A stretch of DNA of 64,000 nucleotides. Origin: JAPYTY01 sp036338435. GTDB lineage: Bacteria > Acidobacteriota > UBA6911 > RPQK01 > JADFOI01. Of the stretch, positions 25,091 to 33,986 are shown in pieces. The notes under the pieces are model-generated. The model made no database searches. It worked only from the letters and a program-made list of their open reading frames with translations, and had not been told where the DNA came from. Position 1 is the stretch's first letter. Every line of letters begins with the position of its first letter. The stretch lies in NCBI GenBank assembly GCA_036338435.1, contig JAYZCG010000026.1, positions 16,726 to 80,725 on the forward strand, in the 5' to 3' direction. A program made the translations under genes and the position numbers.

Positions 25091-26884
25091 TTAATCTTCC
25101 ACAGTGATGCCATCATTTTTTCTTTGATGTATCGGGAATTGGATAGACGAGGGATAGCGGCTATCATGGTAAATGCGGTTGTGAGCCGTAACAGCATGAG
25201 TGACTAAATGCATAGGCTCGGCTGTCCCCGGATTGGGCAGGTAGGATGGAAAACTGCTGGAGGCAATGCTAATTCTTATACGATGTCCAGTCTTGAAAAG
25301 GTTGGCGATTGCATCCAACGCAAAAGAAAATTCGTAGACTTGACCGGGCTTGAGAAGAGATTCTTTTTCTTGGCTTAATCGATAGCGGCCACGTATAACA
25401 TTTTGTCGTAAAAGCGCAGAGTATCCATTAGGGTACACATCGGTCAGAGTGAGGACGAAGTCGGTGTCTGGAGCTGAGGAAGAAGCGAAGAAGCGGGCTT
25501 GGATCTCACCAACAACTTCTAAGTCTTGCTGCAGAGGATCAGTGGTAAAGGTAAGTATTCTAGATTCAGCTGGTCTATTATCTTGAGGGCCCATTGTCCA
25601 CATTCTTCCATATCCCCCATGGCCGCCAATTGTGGGGATTGGATTGTATGGATCATGTACATACTCATCTGGTTTTTCAGAGGTTGGCGGGAGTTTCAGA
25701 AGTCGGCCGTCATTAAGGGACCCACTAGGTTTTCCTGTACCCGATCGGAAATAGTAAGGGACATAAGTTGTGTCTGGTAGAGGCCAGGTGTCTCCTTCTA
25801 ACCACTGGTCCGCTCCCATCAAGTAGATGCGCAGAGCCGGTTCGTCCATGATGCCTGTGTCAAGGTCTTTTAACCAGTAGTCGAACCAGCGCAATTGTAG
25901 CTTCTGACGGTCAATTTTAGCGGCAGGGCCAAAATAGGCAGTATCAGTTTCTGGAGGAAGGTCTCCACCGTGAACCCATGGGCCCATAATCACTTTTTGG
26001 GATTCTCGGGTTCTCTGAGAATGTCCCTCTTGGCTAATTTGATTAAAGTTTTGAAACGACCAACGGACGTAACGGTCATACCAGCCGCTTTCATGGTAAA
26101 TTGGGACATCAAAATCTGTATAGCGAGTGGCAGGATCAATGTCTCTCCAGTAATCATCGTAGGTGTTGTGAACAAATTGTTCAACGATTTCTGGGTGTAG
26201 AAAGCTGGCAATAAAGGGAAGTCGTGTTTGTTTCCAGGCAGCAAGCCAAGCCGCGTAATCTGCTGTTGTGCGAAGAGGCCGAGGTACTGCATTGTTGTTA
26301 TAGTGCCATGTGGGTCCTGCCGAGGTATGAACCCCGCGCTCCATTCGTCCACCTATGCGGTGGTGAGCAGCATAACTGGCAAACATGGCATACAAAGAGG
26401 GAGGACGTGTAGGAGCTGTGGACAGTTGCCATTGAGCGTCTGAGGAAATCCCGTAGGTTCCAATTTTACCATTCGACCAGGATTGTTGTGCGGCCCACTC
26501 AATGGTGTCGTATCCGTCAGGATGTTCCAGCCACCCTTCATTTCTAGCTTGATGAAAAATGCCTTCGGACCCAAAGCGACCCCGTTGACTGACAATTAAG
26601 ACCGCATAACCATTGGTTGTAAAAACCTTGGCTGCTTCTTTGCCCCTTTCCCTTGAGTAGGGAGTTTTCCTAACTAGTGTTGGAAAAGGACCGGCGGCGG
26701 TGGGTAGGTAAAGATCAGCAGCTAGGTAGATCCCGTCTCGCATCTCCACCCGAACTTCCTGGTGGTTTGCTTCAAGGCTCGTTACCTTGACCGGCACAGG
26801 CTTATCAGGCTCACTCAGAGTGAGCAAACTGACGGCGACAATAGCAATAATCCAACCCAAGGCAGAGAGCCACTGCCTGATCAT
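25091..26884 (-). CDS. Exported CocE/NonD family hydrolase
   Basis: 597 residues. A hydrophobic N-terminal anchor or signal (about 8-23) precedes the peptidase S15/CocE alpha/beta-hydrolase domain (about 40-330) and a C-terminal jelly-roll domain (about 390-585). The nucleophile motif reads YGISSDAQ with Ser147; the usual GxSYxG has Ser and Ala in place of Tyr and Gly. Asp and His partners are likely in DTGIMD and MGPWVHGG. It would hydrolyse an ester or amide outside the cytoplasm. AGGAG precedes the ATG. It follows the DUF2911 gene by 43 bases. Confidence 0.85.
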   Translation of the reverse strand: MIRQWLSALGWIIAIVAVSLLTLSEPDKPVPVKVTSLEANHQEVRVEMRDGIYLAADLYLPTAAGPFPTLVRKTPYSRERGKEAAKVFTTNGYAVLIVSQRGRFGSEGIFHQARNEGWLEHPDGYDTIEWAAQQSWSNGKIGTYGISSDAQWQLSTAPTRPPSLYAMFASYAAHHRIGGRMERGVHTSAGPTWHYNNNAVPRPLRTTADYAAWLAAWKQTRLPFIASFLHPEIVEQFVHNTYDDYWRDIDPATRYTDFDVPIYHESGWYDRYVRWSFQNFNQISQEGHSQRTRESQKVIMGPWVHGGDLPPETDTAYFGPAAKIDRQKLQLRWFDYWLKDLDTGIMDEPALRIYLMGADQWLEGDTWPLPDTTYVPYYFRSGTGKPSGSLNDGRLLKLPPTSEKPDEYVHDPYNPIPTIGGHGGYGRMWTMGPQDNRPAESRILTFTTDPLQQDLEVVGEIQARFFASSSAPDTDFVLTLTDVYPNGYSALLRQNVIRGRYRLSQEKESLLKPGQVYEFSFALDAIANLFKTGHRIRISIASSSFPSYLPNPGTAEPMHLVTHAVTAHNRIYHDSRYPSSIQFPIHQRKNDGITVED

Positions 26885-26927
26885 AGACTGCTCCTAAAAT
26901 CAGATTCTTCTTAACTTTAAGCAAATA

Positions 26928-27446
26928 TCAGGCGGTTGTGAAATTAACAGATAGACGTGCGGTTCCCCATTCCAAGACCAATATGCCAGTATTATTCTCG
27001 GTCGTAAGCTCAATCGTCAATTGTTCAACTGCCTCAGTATTTTTACTTATTGAACCAGGTCGTGAAACCAAGATGGTATCGGGATCTGGTTGGCGGCGCG
27101 AGGGAGCCGTGGCTAGCACTAACGACCAGCGTTCGGAATCCTCGAAATGAGCCCACAGAACGTACTCTCCTTTTGGGACCGTAGTATCACCAAAGAGAAG
27201 ATCGACTTCGGTATTTAGGGTAGTTGGTCCATCAGCACCCATTCTCCAGTAGAGCCCTGGTTGGACCATGGAAAGAAGATCACGACCTTTTGCTAGGGGT
27301 CTGTGATATTCGACGCTAACTTCTCCATTTGCCAGCGTCACATGGGCATGACCATGATCGTTCCCGTGGCCCAAGGCAAACGCGGTTGCCAGCAGTATCA
27401 AAGCAAAGATGCCTGTTGATATTTTTTTATATGCTCGTGAACCCAT
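26928..27446 (-). CDS. Exported DUF2911 protein
   Basis: 172 residues from ATG 27446, chosen for GAGGAGG 5 bases upstream; a TTG 21 bases earlier lies before that site. The signal peptide (about residues 8-27) is followed by a His-rich stretch (HGNDHGHAH) and the DUF2911 core, whose marks are VEYHRPLAKGRDL, WRMGADGPTT and PKGEYVLWAH. The function of DUF2911 is unknown; members are exported and common in Bacteroidota-like genomes. The His cluster after the signal could bind metal, which is inference. It is probably cotranscribed with the CocE hydrolase. Confidence 0.82.
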   Translation of the reverse strand: MGSRAYKKISTGIFALILLATAFALGHGNDHGHAHVTLANGEVSVEYHRPLAKGRDLLSMVQPGLYWRMGADGPTTLNTEVDLLFGDTTVPKGEYVLWAHFEDSERWSLVLATAPSRRQPDPDTILVSRPGSISKNTEAVEQLTIELTTENNTGILVLEWGTARLSVNFTTA

Positions 27447-27529
27447 CGATACCTCCTCAAGTGCCAATCAAAATACAGGTAAAATAGTGTGAAGGAGTAT
27501 ATCGTAGGAGGTGTGTCTGGGCAATAATT

Positions 27530-28954
27530 TTAAACGTCAATTTCCGGGAGGATAGGGTCGGGTTGGCAGTGTTCTCGAACTTGGGAGTACCAGTACATGG
27601 ATCGAAGTGCCTTTATGGCTCTCAGAGTACTTTCGAATACAGGCATATTGAGGCCGTCGATATCGTGTAGCCACTTCTGTTTTACTTCGCCACCCAAGAT
27701 GACCGTCAAGAGAGGCTTGTGGGGTTGCTGTCTGCTGGCTGCCTTGTAGATATCACGCATACCATCAAAGTCGGCATTGGAAAGAGCCAAGAGGATAACG
27801 AGAACTGCGTCGGTATTGTCATCATTAAGGACGGACAGAATCCCTTCCTCATGGACAAGCCTGTTGCCAGCACCGAGTGATGCCCATAGATCCAGCGGAT
27901 GTAAAGGTGGTTGCCAGGGAGGGAGGAACTCCTTAATTCTGCTTAGTGTGGAATCGGTAAGTTTAGATAGTTGTAGTTCGTGATGATGTAATTCATCAGA
28001 TGCCATAACACCGTTTGCTCCACTAAAGGTTACAATTCCGACACGGTTTCCTCTTGGTAGAGGTAGGTACGAGAATGCTTTCATATAGTCAATAAATTCA
28101 GGTAAGTCATCAGCGCGAACCAAGCCATACTGGCGGAATGCGTGATCCACTAGCTGATCGTCTACTGCCAGGGAGCCGGTATGAGAGGCGGAGGCTCGAG
28201 CTCCGAGGTCGGTTCGTCCCGGTTTCAGAACTATAATGGGCTTGTCGACCTTAACTTGATTGGCTAAGGATAGAAAGGAACGTGGACGTTTGAGCCCTTC
28301 TAGATGTAACGCTATGACTTTGGTAGAAGGATCCTTCCATGCATATTCAATAAAGTCAGTTTCATCCAAATCAATCTTGTTGCCAAAGGCGATGCTTTTG
28401 CAGATCCCAATGCGTTGAACTGTTCGAGCCATTAACTCATCGGCTACCGCACCTCCAAAGATACCGGATTGTGCCGCTAGTGCTATGGGGCCATCCTGCC
28501 AACTGGTAAATAGCACAAAACTTGCTACCAAACTGGCCTGCATATTAATGAATCCAATGGTGTTGGGTCCGATGCAACGAATGCCAGATTTTGCAATCAG
28601 TGTGCTTAGCTTGGCCTCTGCCTCTGCTCCTTTCTCCCCAACCTCACTGAATCCTGCAGCAACAATAACGGCGGCTTTAACCTTTTTTTGCGTGCAGTGT
28701 TCAAAAAGATCTTCTATGTATTGTCCGGGTAAGAGAAAAAAGATGAGATCAATGTTGCCCGGGACATCCAGGATAGATTTATAGGCTACATGGCCCAGGA
28801 TTTCATCAGCATGAGGATTAATTGGGTAGATTTTACCTTTGTAATCGTTAGAGACAATGCTCTTGAGTAGGACGTGCCCAGACTTTTCCGGATTTGTCGA
28901 GGCCCCAATGACTGCAAGAGATCGGGGTTCTAACAAGGCAGCAATATCGTTCAT
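27530..28954 (-). CDS. NDP-forming acyl-CoA synthetase, alpha-subunit-like
   Basis: 474 residues with a CoA-binding Rossmann domain (about 5-125, AVIGASTNPEKSG) and two succinyl-CoA-ligase-like domains after it. His258 in ASHTGSLAVDD matches the conserved His of these enzymes thought to be phosphorylated. The ATP-grasp beta part, needed to regenerate the phospho-enzyme, is absent from the protein and from the neighbouring genes. It may work with a beta subunit encoded elsewhere or have a changed role. No clear ribosome site before the ATG. Confidence 0.85.
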   Translation of the reverse strand: MNDIAALLEPRSLAVIGASTNPEKSGHVLLKSIVSNDYKGKIYPINPHADEILGHVAYKSILDVPGNIDLIFFLLPGQYIEDLFEHCTQKKVKAAVIVAAGFSEVGEKGAEAEAKLSTLIAKSGIRCIGPNTIGFINMQASLVASFVLFTSWQDGPIALAAQSGIFGGAVADELMARTVQRIGICKSIAFGNKIDLDETDFIEYAWKDPSTKVIALHLEGLKRPRSFLSLANQVKVDKPIIVLKPGRTDLGARASASHTGSLAVDDQLVDHAFRQYGLVRADDLPEFIDYMKAFSYLPLPRGNRVGIVTFSGANGVMASDELHHHELQLSKLTDSTLSRIKEFLPPWQPPLHPLDLWASLGAGNRLVHEEGILSVLNDDNTDAVLVILLALSNADFDGMRDIYKAASRQQPHKPLLTVILGGEVKQKWLHDIDGLNMPVFESTLRAIKALRSMYWYSQVREHCQPDPILPEIDV

Positions 28955-29008
28955 GTCAATGGGTGACTATTTTCCAATTGAACTTCAAGTCAGCAGAGGT
29001 ATCACAAA

Positions 29009-29755
29009 CTAGTGCATTAGCTGACCACCGTCGATATTGAGGGTCTGGCCGGTAATGAAGTCAGCCTGAGCTGAAGCCAAAAACATCACCGCCCCGACCA
29101 AATCTCCAGGTTGTTGCTGGCGGTGAATGGAGCGAGCCGTAATTCTTGATTCTAACATCTCTTCTGAATAGTGGGCCTTTACACCTTCTGTAGAGGTCAG
29201 GCCAGGGGTAATGGCATTAACCGTAATACCTTCGGTCCCAATTTCTCGAGCTAGTGCACGTGTAAAGCCGATCGCCGCTCCCTTGGAAGTCACATAGTGT
29301 AGAATTCCGGGAACACCGCTCAGAGAGGTATTTGAAGATAGATTGACAATGCGTCCCCATCCATTCTCTTTCATGTATGGGACCACCGCTCGTGCCGCCA
29401 GAAAATAGCCTTTAACGTTAACTGCCATCACCTTATCCCACTCTTCCACTGGGATTTGATCCCAAGGTTTCATTGGAAGAATTGCTGTCCATAGAGATGC
29501 GTTGTTGATAAGGACGTCAATTCGACCAAATGCATCATGAGCGGCCTTAGCCATTGCCTTGGTACTAGATTCATCCGCTACATCAGTGTGGACGGCAAGC
29601 CCATCAATTTCTTTTGCAACAGTTTCCGCGGCTTGGTCTGCGATATCAGCCACTACTACTTTGGCACCGGCCTCGGCGAAACCTCGCGAAAAAGCTTCAC
29701 CCAATCCGAGGCCCCCTCCTGTTACCACTACAACGCGCCCGTCAAATTCTCCCAT
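29009..29755 (-). CDS. SDR family oxidoreductase
   Basis: 248 residues, a classical short-chain dehydrogenase. The nucleotide-binding TGGGLGLGE (12-20), the structural NNAS and the catalytic Ser with YVTSK (Tyr and Lys) are all present. An acidic residue after the second strand (VVADIAD) favours NAD over NADP. It would oxidise an alcohol or reduce a ketone. It lies between the acyl-CoA synthetase subunit and a divergent second SDR, with GGAG upstream of the ATG. The substrate is not known. Confidence 0.9.
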   Translation of the reverse strand: MGEFDGRVVVVTGGGLGLGEAFSRGFAEAGAKVVVADIADQAAETVAKEIDGLAVHTDVADESSTKAMAKAAHDAFGRIDVLINNASLWTAILPMKPWDQIPVEEWDKVMAVNVKGYFLAARAVVPYMKENGWGRIVNLSSNTSLSGVPGILHYVTSKGAAIGFTRALAREIGTEGITVNAITPGLTSTEGVKAHYSEEMLESRITARSIHRQQQPGDLVGAVMFLASAQADFITGQTLNIDGGQLMH

Positions 29756-29981
29756 TTCTATCTCCTATTCCAAATGACATAAACATGCAGCTTAATGAAA
29801 CATAGGGACTGCTGCGTCCTGAGAGTTGCAACTGTTGGTTTAATTTAGAATGCTCGAAGTTAGTAGACCTTAACGGGTATGTCAAGGGAAAAGGGGTACT
29901 TGTTTTTTGTTTCATTTGAGATATATGTTTAAAGCTAAAGCGATTCTAGACAAATGGCTATAACTTGTCAGGAGGAATGAC

Positions 29982-30737
29982 ATGCATGTTCAAGGTAAGG
30001 TGGCTCTAGTTATGGGTGGAGGAAGTGGAATTGGGCGTGCTTCAGCGCTCGCTCTTGCGCGCCATGGCGCTTCAGTTGTCGTGGGAGATCTTGTTGCCAA
30101 ACGGGCGGAAGATGTGGTTCGGGAAATCATAGAAAATGGGTTTACCGCCTTGGGTTCTGAAGTGGACGTAACCCAACTCCAGCAAGTAAGTGACCTAGTT
30201 GAGAAAACGATTGAGTCATTTGGCCAGATAGACCTCCTGATCAATTCTGCAGGAATCTTCCCTCAGGCCATGGTTCAGGACCTGGAAGAAGAGGAATGGG
30301 ATAAGGTGATGGCAGTCAATTTGAAAGGGACATTTTTAACTTGTAGAGAAGTAGTAGGCCACATGATTACCAACCAAAGTGGAAGGATTATTAATATCTC
30401 TGCTGGACATGGGGGCCGAGGCGTTGTCAAAGGTGCCCACTATGCGGCGTCTAAGGCAGGGGTTAACTCCCTGACAAAGACCCTAGCTCTAGAAGTGGCT
30501 GAGCATGGTATTTTAGTCAATGCTATTGCCCCTGGACCCGTCGATACACCCTTGCCTCGTGGCGGCAGGCTCTATACTGAGGAGGAAAAACAAAAAATGG
30601 GGGAGCAACTTCCTCTTGGTAGGATCGGGAGAGTTGAAGATTTGGCATCGATGGTTTTGTTTTTGGCCTCAGATGATTGCAAATGGTTCACGGGACAGAT
30701 TGTTTACCATAATGGTGGGGATCTGATGTTGGGTTAG
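29982..30737 (+). CDS. SDR family oxidoreductase
   Basis: 251 residues. The Rossmann motif MGGGSGIGRA (11-20), NSAG in place of NNAG, and the catalytic YAASK are intact; VVGDLVAKR points to NAD. The C-terminal FTGQIVYHNGGDLML is the usual end. AGGAGG precedes the ATG. It is divergent from the SDR at 29009 across 226 bases that must contain both promoters. The two SDRs are related in type but clearly different in sequence. Confidence 0.9.
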   Translation: MHVQGKVALVMGGGSGIGRASALALARHGASVVVGDLVAKRAEDVVREIIENGFTALGSEVDVTQLQQVSDLVEKTIESFGQIDLLINSAGIFPQAMVQDLEEEEWDKVMAVNLKGTFLTCREVVGHMITNQSGRIINISAGHGGRGVVKGAHYAASKAGVNSLTKTLALEVAEHGILVNAIAPGPVDTPLPRGGRLYTEEEKQKMGEQLPLGRIGRVEDLASMVLFLASDDCKWFTGQIVYHNGGDLMLG

Positions 30738-30828
30738 CAATGCAAAAGGCTGGTGCTCTGGGCGGGCATCAGGCATAATGGTCGGACCCATGGGGGATAA
30801 ACCATCCCTTTTTCGTAAAGCTGTAGTT

Positions 30829-31263
30829 ATGAAAAGTGTTAGCCAGTTACTGGAAGAAAAGGATTACGATGTATGGTCAGTATCTCCAGAGAGCTCTATC
30901 TTTGATGGCCTCAAGTTAATGGCTGAAAAAAATATTGGTGCGTTATTAGTGGTTGATTCTGGCAATTTAATAGGTATTTTTTCCGAAAGGGACTACGCTC
31001 GAAAGATAGCGTTGAAGGGGAAAACATCGCATGAGACATCAGTAAGAGAGATCATGACTAAGAAAGTAGCTTCCGTTAGGCCTGACCAATCTATTCAAGA
31101 ATGTATGGAACTGATGACAGAGAAGCATATTCGGCATCTACCCGTGTTGGAAAATGAACAGTTAGTGGGAGTAATTTCGATTGGTGATGTTGTAAAAGCT
31201 GTTATTTCGGAGCAGGCATTTATCATAGAACAGCTAGAGAATTATATCGCAGGTAGTCGGTAG
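30829..31263 (+). CDS. Two-CBS-domain protein
   Basis: About 144 residues made of two CBS motifs (roughly 8-62 and 78-135), the pair that folds into one Bateman module. IFSERDYARK and VREIMTKKV are typical of the stand-alone bacterial group. Such modules bind adenine nucleotides or other ligands and act as sensors. The ATG at 30829 gives the usual beginning MKSVSQLLEEK; upstream in-frame ATGs at 30778 and 30790 would add 17 or 13 residues, and none has a convincing ribosome site. Confidence 0.85.
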   Translation: MKSVSQLLEEKDYDVWSVSPESSIFDGLKLMAEKNIGALLVVDSGNLIGIFSERDYARKIALKGKTSHETSVREIMTKKVASVRPDQSIQECMELMTEKHIRHLPVLENEQLVGVISIGDVVKAVISEQAFIIEQLENYIAGSR

Positions 31264-31328
31264 TCTTATTTGTTTGTATCCCAGTCAGTCCCATTGCAGC
31301 CAGTAGAGTTGCTAGAAGTTCTATGTCG

Positions 31329-31817
31329 TTAAATTTCCGCAAAAAAGGCCTGTGCCATAAATCCAATCAAGAGCATGAGAAATAATGTGAGGGTCCATCG
31401 GACGGCTGTAAATCGCCAGCCTAGATAACGCATTTCCCAAACTGCAGTTAATAGGCTCAGACCTGCCCAACCATTGATCAGGGCAATGGTAGCTCCTAGC
31501 CCAATACCCAAATCACGAAAGCTGCTCATTAGAGGGAGGATAACGTAAGGTCCTCCAGAAAAAAGTGTTCCGATACCCAAGGCCAGGAGTAATCCACTCC
31601 AGGATGAATCGGGACCGATCCAGTTCTGAAGGCCACTCTCAGGAACTAAAATGGTGATATATCCGACGGTTATGAAAGCTAAAACAAGGAGAGGTAAGGT
31701 GCTGCGCAAGGTCAACCATCCTTGCAGAAGGCCTTGCCAATGGCCACCATTTCGCCATCGCGTGTACATCCAAAGCGCTGTAGCTAGCGCCACCATAATA
31801 AGAGTTGCAATATTCAA
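31329..31817 (-). CDS. Half-size membrane protein, permease C-half-like
   Basis: 162 residues with about four membrane helices. The segment GTLFSGGPYVILPLMSSF followed by GLGATIALINGW resembles the repeated core of ArsP/DUF318-type (COG0701) permeases. Its start is TTG 31817, overlapping the stop of the preceding half-size gene by 4 bases (TTGA), which implies coupled translation. Together with the upstream gene it could form a full two-repeat permease. Substrate unknown; the arsenical-export family is the nearest resemblance and is only a guess. Confidence 0.6.
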   Translation of the reverse strand: MNIATLIMVALATALWMYTRWRNGGHWQGLLQGWLTLRSTLPLLVLAFITVGYITILVPESGLQNWIGPDSSWSGLLLALGIGTLFSGGPYVILPLMSSFRDLGIGLGATIALINGWAGLSLLTAVWEMRYLGWRFTAVRWTLTLFLMLLIGFMAQAFFAEI

Positions 31818-32341
31818 GGGTTTAAGCTTTCACGAATGTTTTCTTCTTGGTGTCCTAATAATATTTGAGTTGCAAAACCCAGGAGGGGAGGCACTAATAG
31901 GGTTACAGCAAAGCGTACTAGAGTTAATTTTGGTCCTAGCAGAGCAAATTCAAGTGGTAGGCGGGCTAGAGCCAAGAGGTTCTTGGCAGAGATGAAGGCA
32001 ACAACAACTCCTAAGCTAGCACCTGCACGAAAGAGCGCTGTGGCGATGGGATAGTAAACAAAGGGTCCTCCTGGTATAAGTGATCCACTAGCACAGGCCA
32101 GGAAAATACCTCGCCACCCAGATTTTTTGCCTAGCCATCGTGATACATCTTCCCGGGTCAAAACTACCTGGATGAGACCGGCAATGAGAAAAGCTGAAAA
32201 AAGTAGAGGTGACATCCGCACAAGCGTCCATAGTCCACGGAATAAACCATCTTGAACTAATTCCCATCCTCCTCGGGTCCAGGACAGACCTGCCAGTAGT
32301 AGTACCACACCTGCTAGTATTCGAGTGGTTCGTTCACCCAT
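31814..32341 (-). CDS. Half-size membrane protein, permease N-half-like
   Basis: 175 residues with about four membrane helices. GSLIPGGPFVYYPIATALF followed by GASLGVVVAFISAKNLL is the same motif seen in the downstream partner at 31329, so the two proteins look like the two internal repeats of one DUF318/ArsP-like permease encoded separately. The gene lies 2 bases after folA on the same strand, so thyA, folA and this pair may share a transcript. Function unknown. Confidence 0.6.
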   Translation of the reverse strand: MGERTTRILAGVVLLLAGLSWTRGGWELVQDGLFRGLWTLVRMSPLLFSAFLIAGLIQVVLTREDVSRWLGKKSGWRGIFLACASGSLIPGGPFVYYPIATALFRAGASLGVVVAFISAKNLLALARLPLEFALLGPKLTLVRFAVTLLVPPLLGFATQILLGHQEENIRESLNP

Positions 32342-32343
32342 TT

Positions 32344-32844
32344 TCAGACAGTCGAATATGTTTTTCGGTCATACACTATAAAACTGTATGCATAGTCATT
32401 ATTCTGGTCTGGCTCATGATCTTCCGTCGAGACAAGTTTCCAATCTGATACGTCAAAGTCAGGAAACCGGATATCTCCCTTGAAATTTGCATGGATATAA
32501 GTTAGGTAGAGACGATCGGCAAGAGTAAGCATTTGTCGGTAGATTTCTGCTCCACCAGCAACAAATAGTTCGTCATTGTTATCTACTAAGCTCAATGCCT
32601 GCTCCAATGAGTGCGCCAACAAAACCCCTTCTGGATGATAGTCCAACTGGCGAGTAACCACTATGGTCGTCCTCTCTGGTAAAACAAAGCCTATTGATTC
32701 AAATGTTTTTCTTCCCATGAGCAGGTGATGCCCTATTGTTAACTGTTTAAATCTCTTGAGGTCAGCTGGAAGTTTCCAGGGCAGGGAGTTCTGATCTCCA
32801 ATTACTTGATTGGTAGAGATTGCTGCGATAATGGAGAATCTCAT
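32344..32844 (-). CDS. folA: Dihydrofolate reductase
   Basis: 166 residues, normal length. NADPH-dependent reduction of dihydrofolate to tetrahydrofolate. The marks IAAISTNQVIG, LPWKLPADLKRFK (with the catalytic acid region), GRKTFESIG and FVAGGAEIYRQ are all present. The start codon overlaps the thyA stop by four bases (ATGA), the standard thyA-folA operon arrangement in which the enzyme recycles the dihydrofolate released by thymidylate synthase. Confidence 0.96.
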   Translation of the reverse strand: MRFSIIAAISTNQVIGDQNSLPWKLPADLKRFKQLTIGHHLLMGRKTFESIGFVLPERTTIVVTRQLDYHPEGVLLAHSLEQALSLVDNNDELFVAGGAEIYRQMLTLADRLYLTYIHANFKGDIRFPDFDVSDWKLVSTEDHEPDQNNDYAYSFIVYDRKTYSTV

Positions 32845-33635
32845 ATGGCTATTGGAGCCCGAATATGTGGGTGGGGGTTGTAGTTCTCCAAATTAAATTG
32901 GGGGTAATCAAACTCGAAAATTGAAGTAACTTGCGGATCTAATTTCATTTGGGGCAATGTCCGTGGCTCTCGAGTTAACTGGAGTTTGGCTTGGTCGATG
33001 TGATTCGAATATAGGTGAATGTCTCCGAATGTGTGAATGAATTCGGCTGCTTTTAATCCGCAATGTTGTGCGATCATCATAGTTAATAAGGCATAGGAAG
33101 CGATATTAAAAGGTACTCCTAGAAAGATGTCAGCGCTGCGCTGGTAGAGTTGACATGAGAGATGGCCGTTTGCGACATAGAATTGGAAAAGACAATGACA
33201 GGGAGGCAGTTTCATTCGATCAATATCCTGCACATTCCATGCGCTCACTACATGGCGTCGTGAGTTGGGATTGGACTGAATTTGTTCGAGGAGATTACCG
33301 ATCTGATCGATGTGTTTTCCGTCACTTGTGGGCCAGGAACGCCACTGATATCCGTATACGGGTCCCAGATCCCCTTCATCATCAGCCCATTCATCCCAGA
33401 TAGTAACCCCATGGGCGTTAAGGTATTGGACATTAGTATTTCCGGAAAGAAACCATAAAAGTTCGTAGATTATGGAGGAAAGATGGATTTTCTTGGTGGT
33501 TAGTAGGGGAAAGCCTTCCTGTAGGTTAAAACGTAGCTGGTAGCCAAAAACACTGAGTGTTCCAGTTCCGGTACGATCATCCCTTCGGATGCCATGGTCA
33601 AGAACGTGTTTGAGAACAGTGAGATACTGTTGCAT
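32841..33635 (-). CDS. thyA: Thymidylate synthase
   Basis: 264 residues, the E. coli length. It methylates dUMP to dTMP with methylenetetrahydrofolate. The nucleophile Cys146 lies in LPPCHCLFQFYV; other marks are DRTGTGTLSVFG, YELLWFLSGNTN, RRHVVSAWN and FGDIHLYSNH. The gene leads into folA with a 4-base overlap. No strong ribosome site is seen before the ATG. Upstream lies about 290 bases without a convincing gene. Confidence 0.97.
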   Translation of the reverse strand: MQQYLTVLKHVLDHGIRRDDRTGTGTLSVFGYQLRFNLQEGFPLLTTKKIHLSSIIYELLWFLSGNTNVQYLNAHGVTIWDEWADDEGDLGPVYGYQWRSWPTSDGKHIDQIGNLLEQIQSNPNSRRHVVSAWNVQDIDRMKLPPCHCLFQFYVANGHLSCQLYQRSADIFLGVPFNIASYALLTMMIAQHCGLKAAEFIHTFGDIHLYSNHIDQAKLQLTREPRTLPQMKLDPQVTSIFEFDYPQFNLENYNPHPHIRAPIAI

Positions 33636-33927
33636 GAGCGCATTAAATCACAGACCAACGACATGCATCGCACGCCAAAAATGTATACTAGGGCTACTGC
33701 AAGGATGTAGATATCCGTGGCAGGTCAGGGTGGGAGATCTAGCTAGATTTTTCAAAAGTGTGGTGACGCAAGGGCATATGTATAGAGGACTGCTGGCCAG
33801 TGCTAAGAACGAACTATTTGCTATATTTCCGAAGCCATTCGTCCTAACTGAGGTAAGTATGTCGTGCCTACTTGATGTACTATCACGGCCATCTCTGGGT
33901 TGAGGATTTCTTCGCAGATCGGCAGGT
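33636..33927. other. Intergenic region without a recognisable gene
   Basis: Divergent spacer between thyA and lpdA. An open frame crosses it on the plus strand from within thyA (to 33903), but its residues are low in typical protein pattern and rich in Cys and Arg, and it overlaps a certain gene, so I do not call it. The thyA promoter is presumably here; I could not pick a convincing one. Confidence 0.5.
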
Positions 33928-33956
33928 TTGCTACTGTGTGATGAAAAGTTTATATT
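33928..33956 (+). promoter_or_regulatory. Candidate sigma-70 promoter of the lpdA-acnA unit
   Basis: TTGCTA (33928-33933) and TATATT (33951-33956) are separated by 17 bases, 4/6 and 5/6 matches to the consensus. Transcription would begin near 33963, just ahead of the AAGGGA ribosome site at 33971. Spacing and position are right; no experimental support. Confidence 0.5.
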
Positions 33957-33986
33957 TTCTGAATAACAAGAAGGGAATTGAAGTTA

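Noticed and set aside
33589..33903. 104-residue frame between thyA and lpdA
   Set aside because: It overlaps the start of thyA, lacks a ribosome site, and its composition is rich in Cys and Arg without domain pattern.
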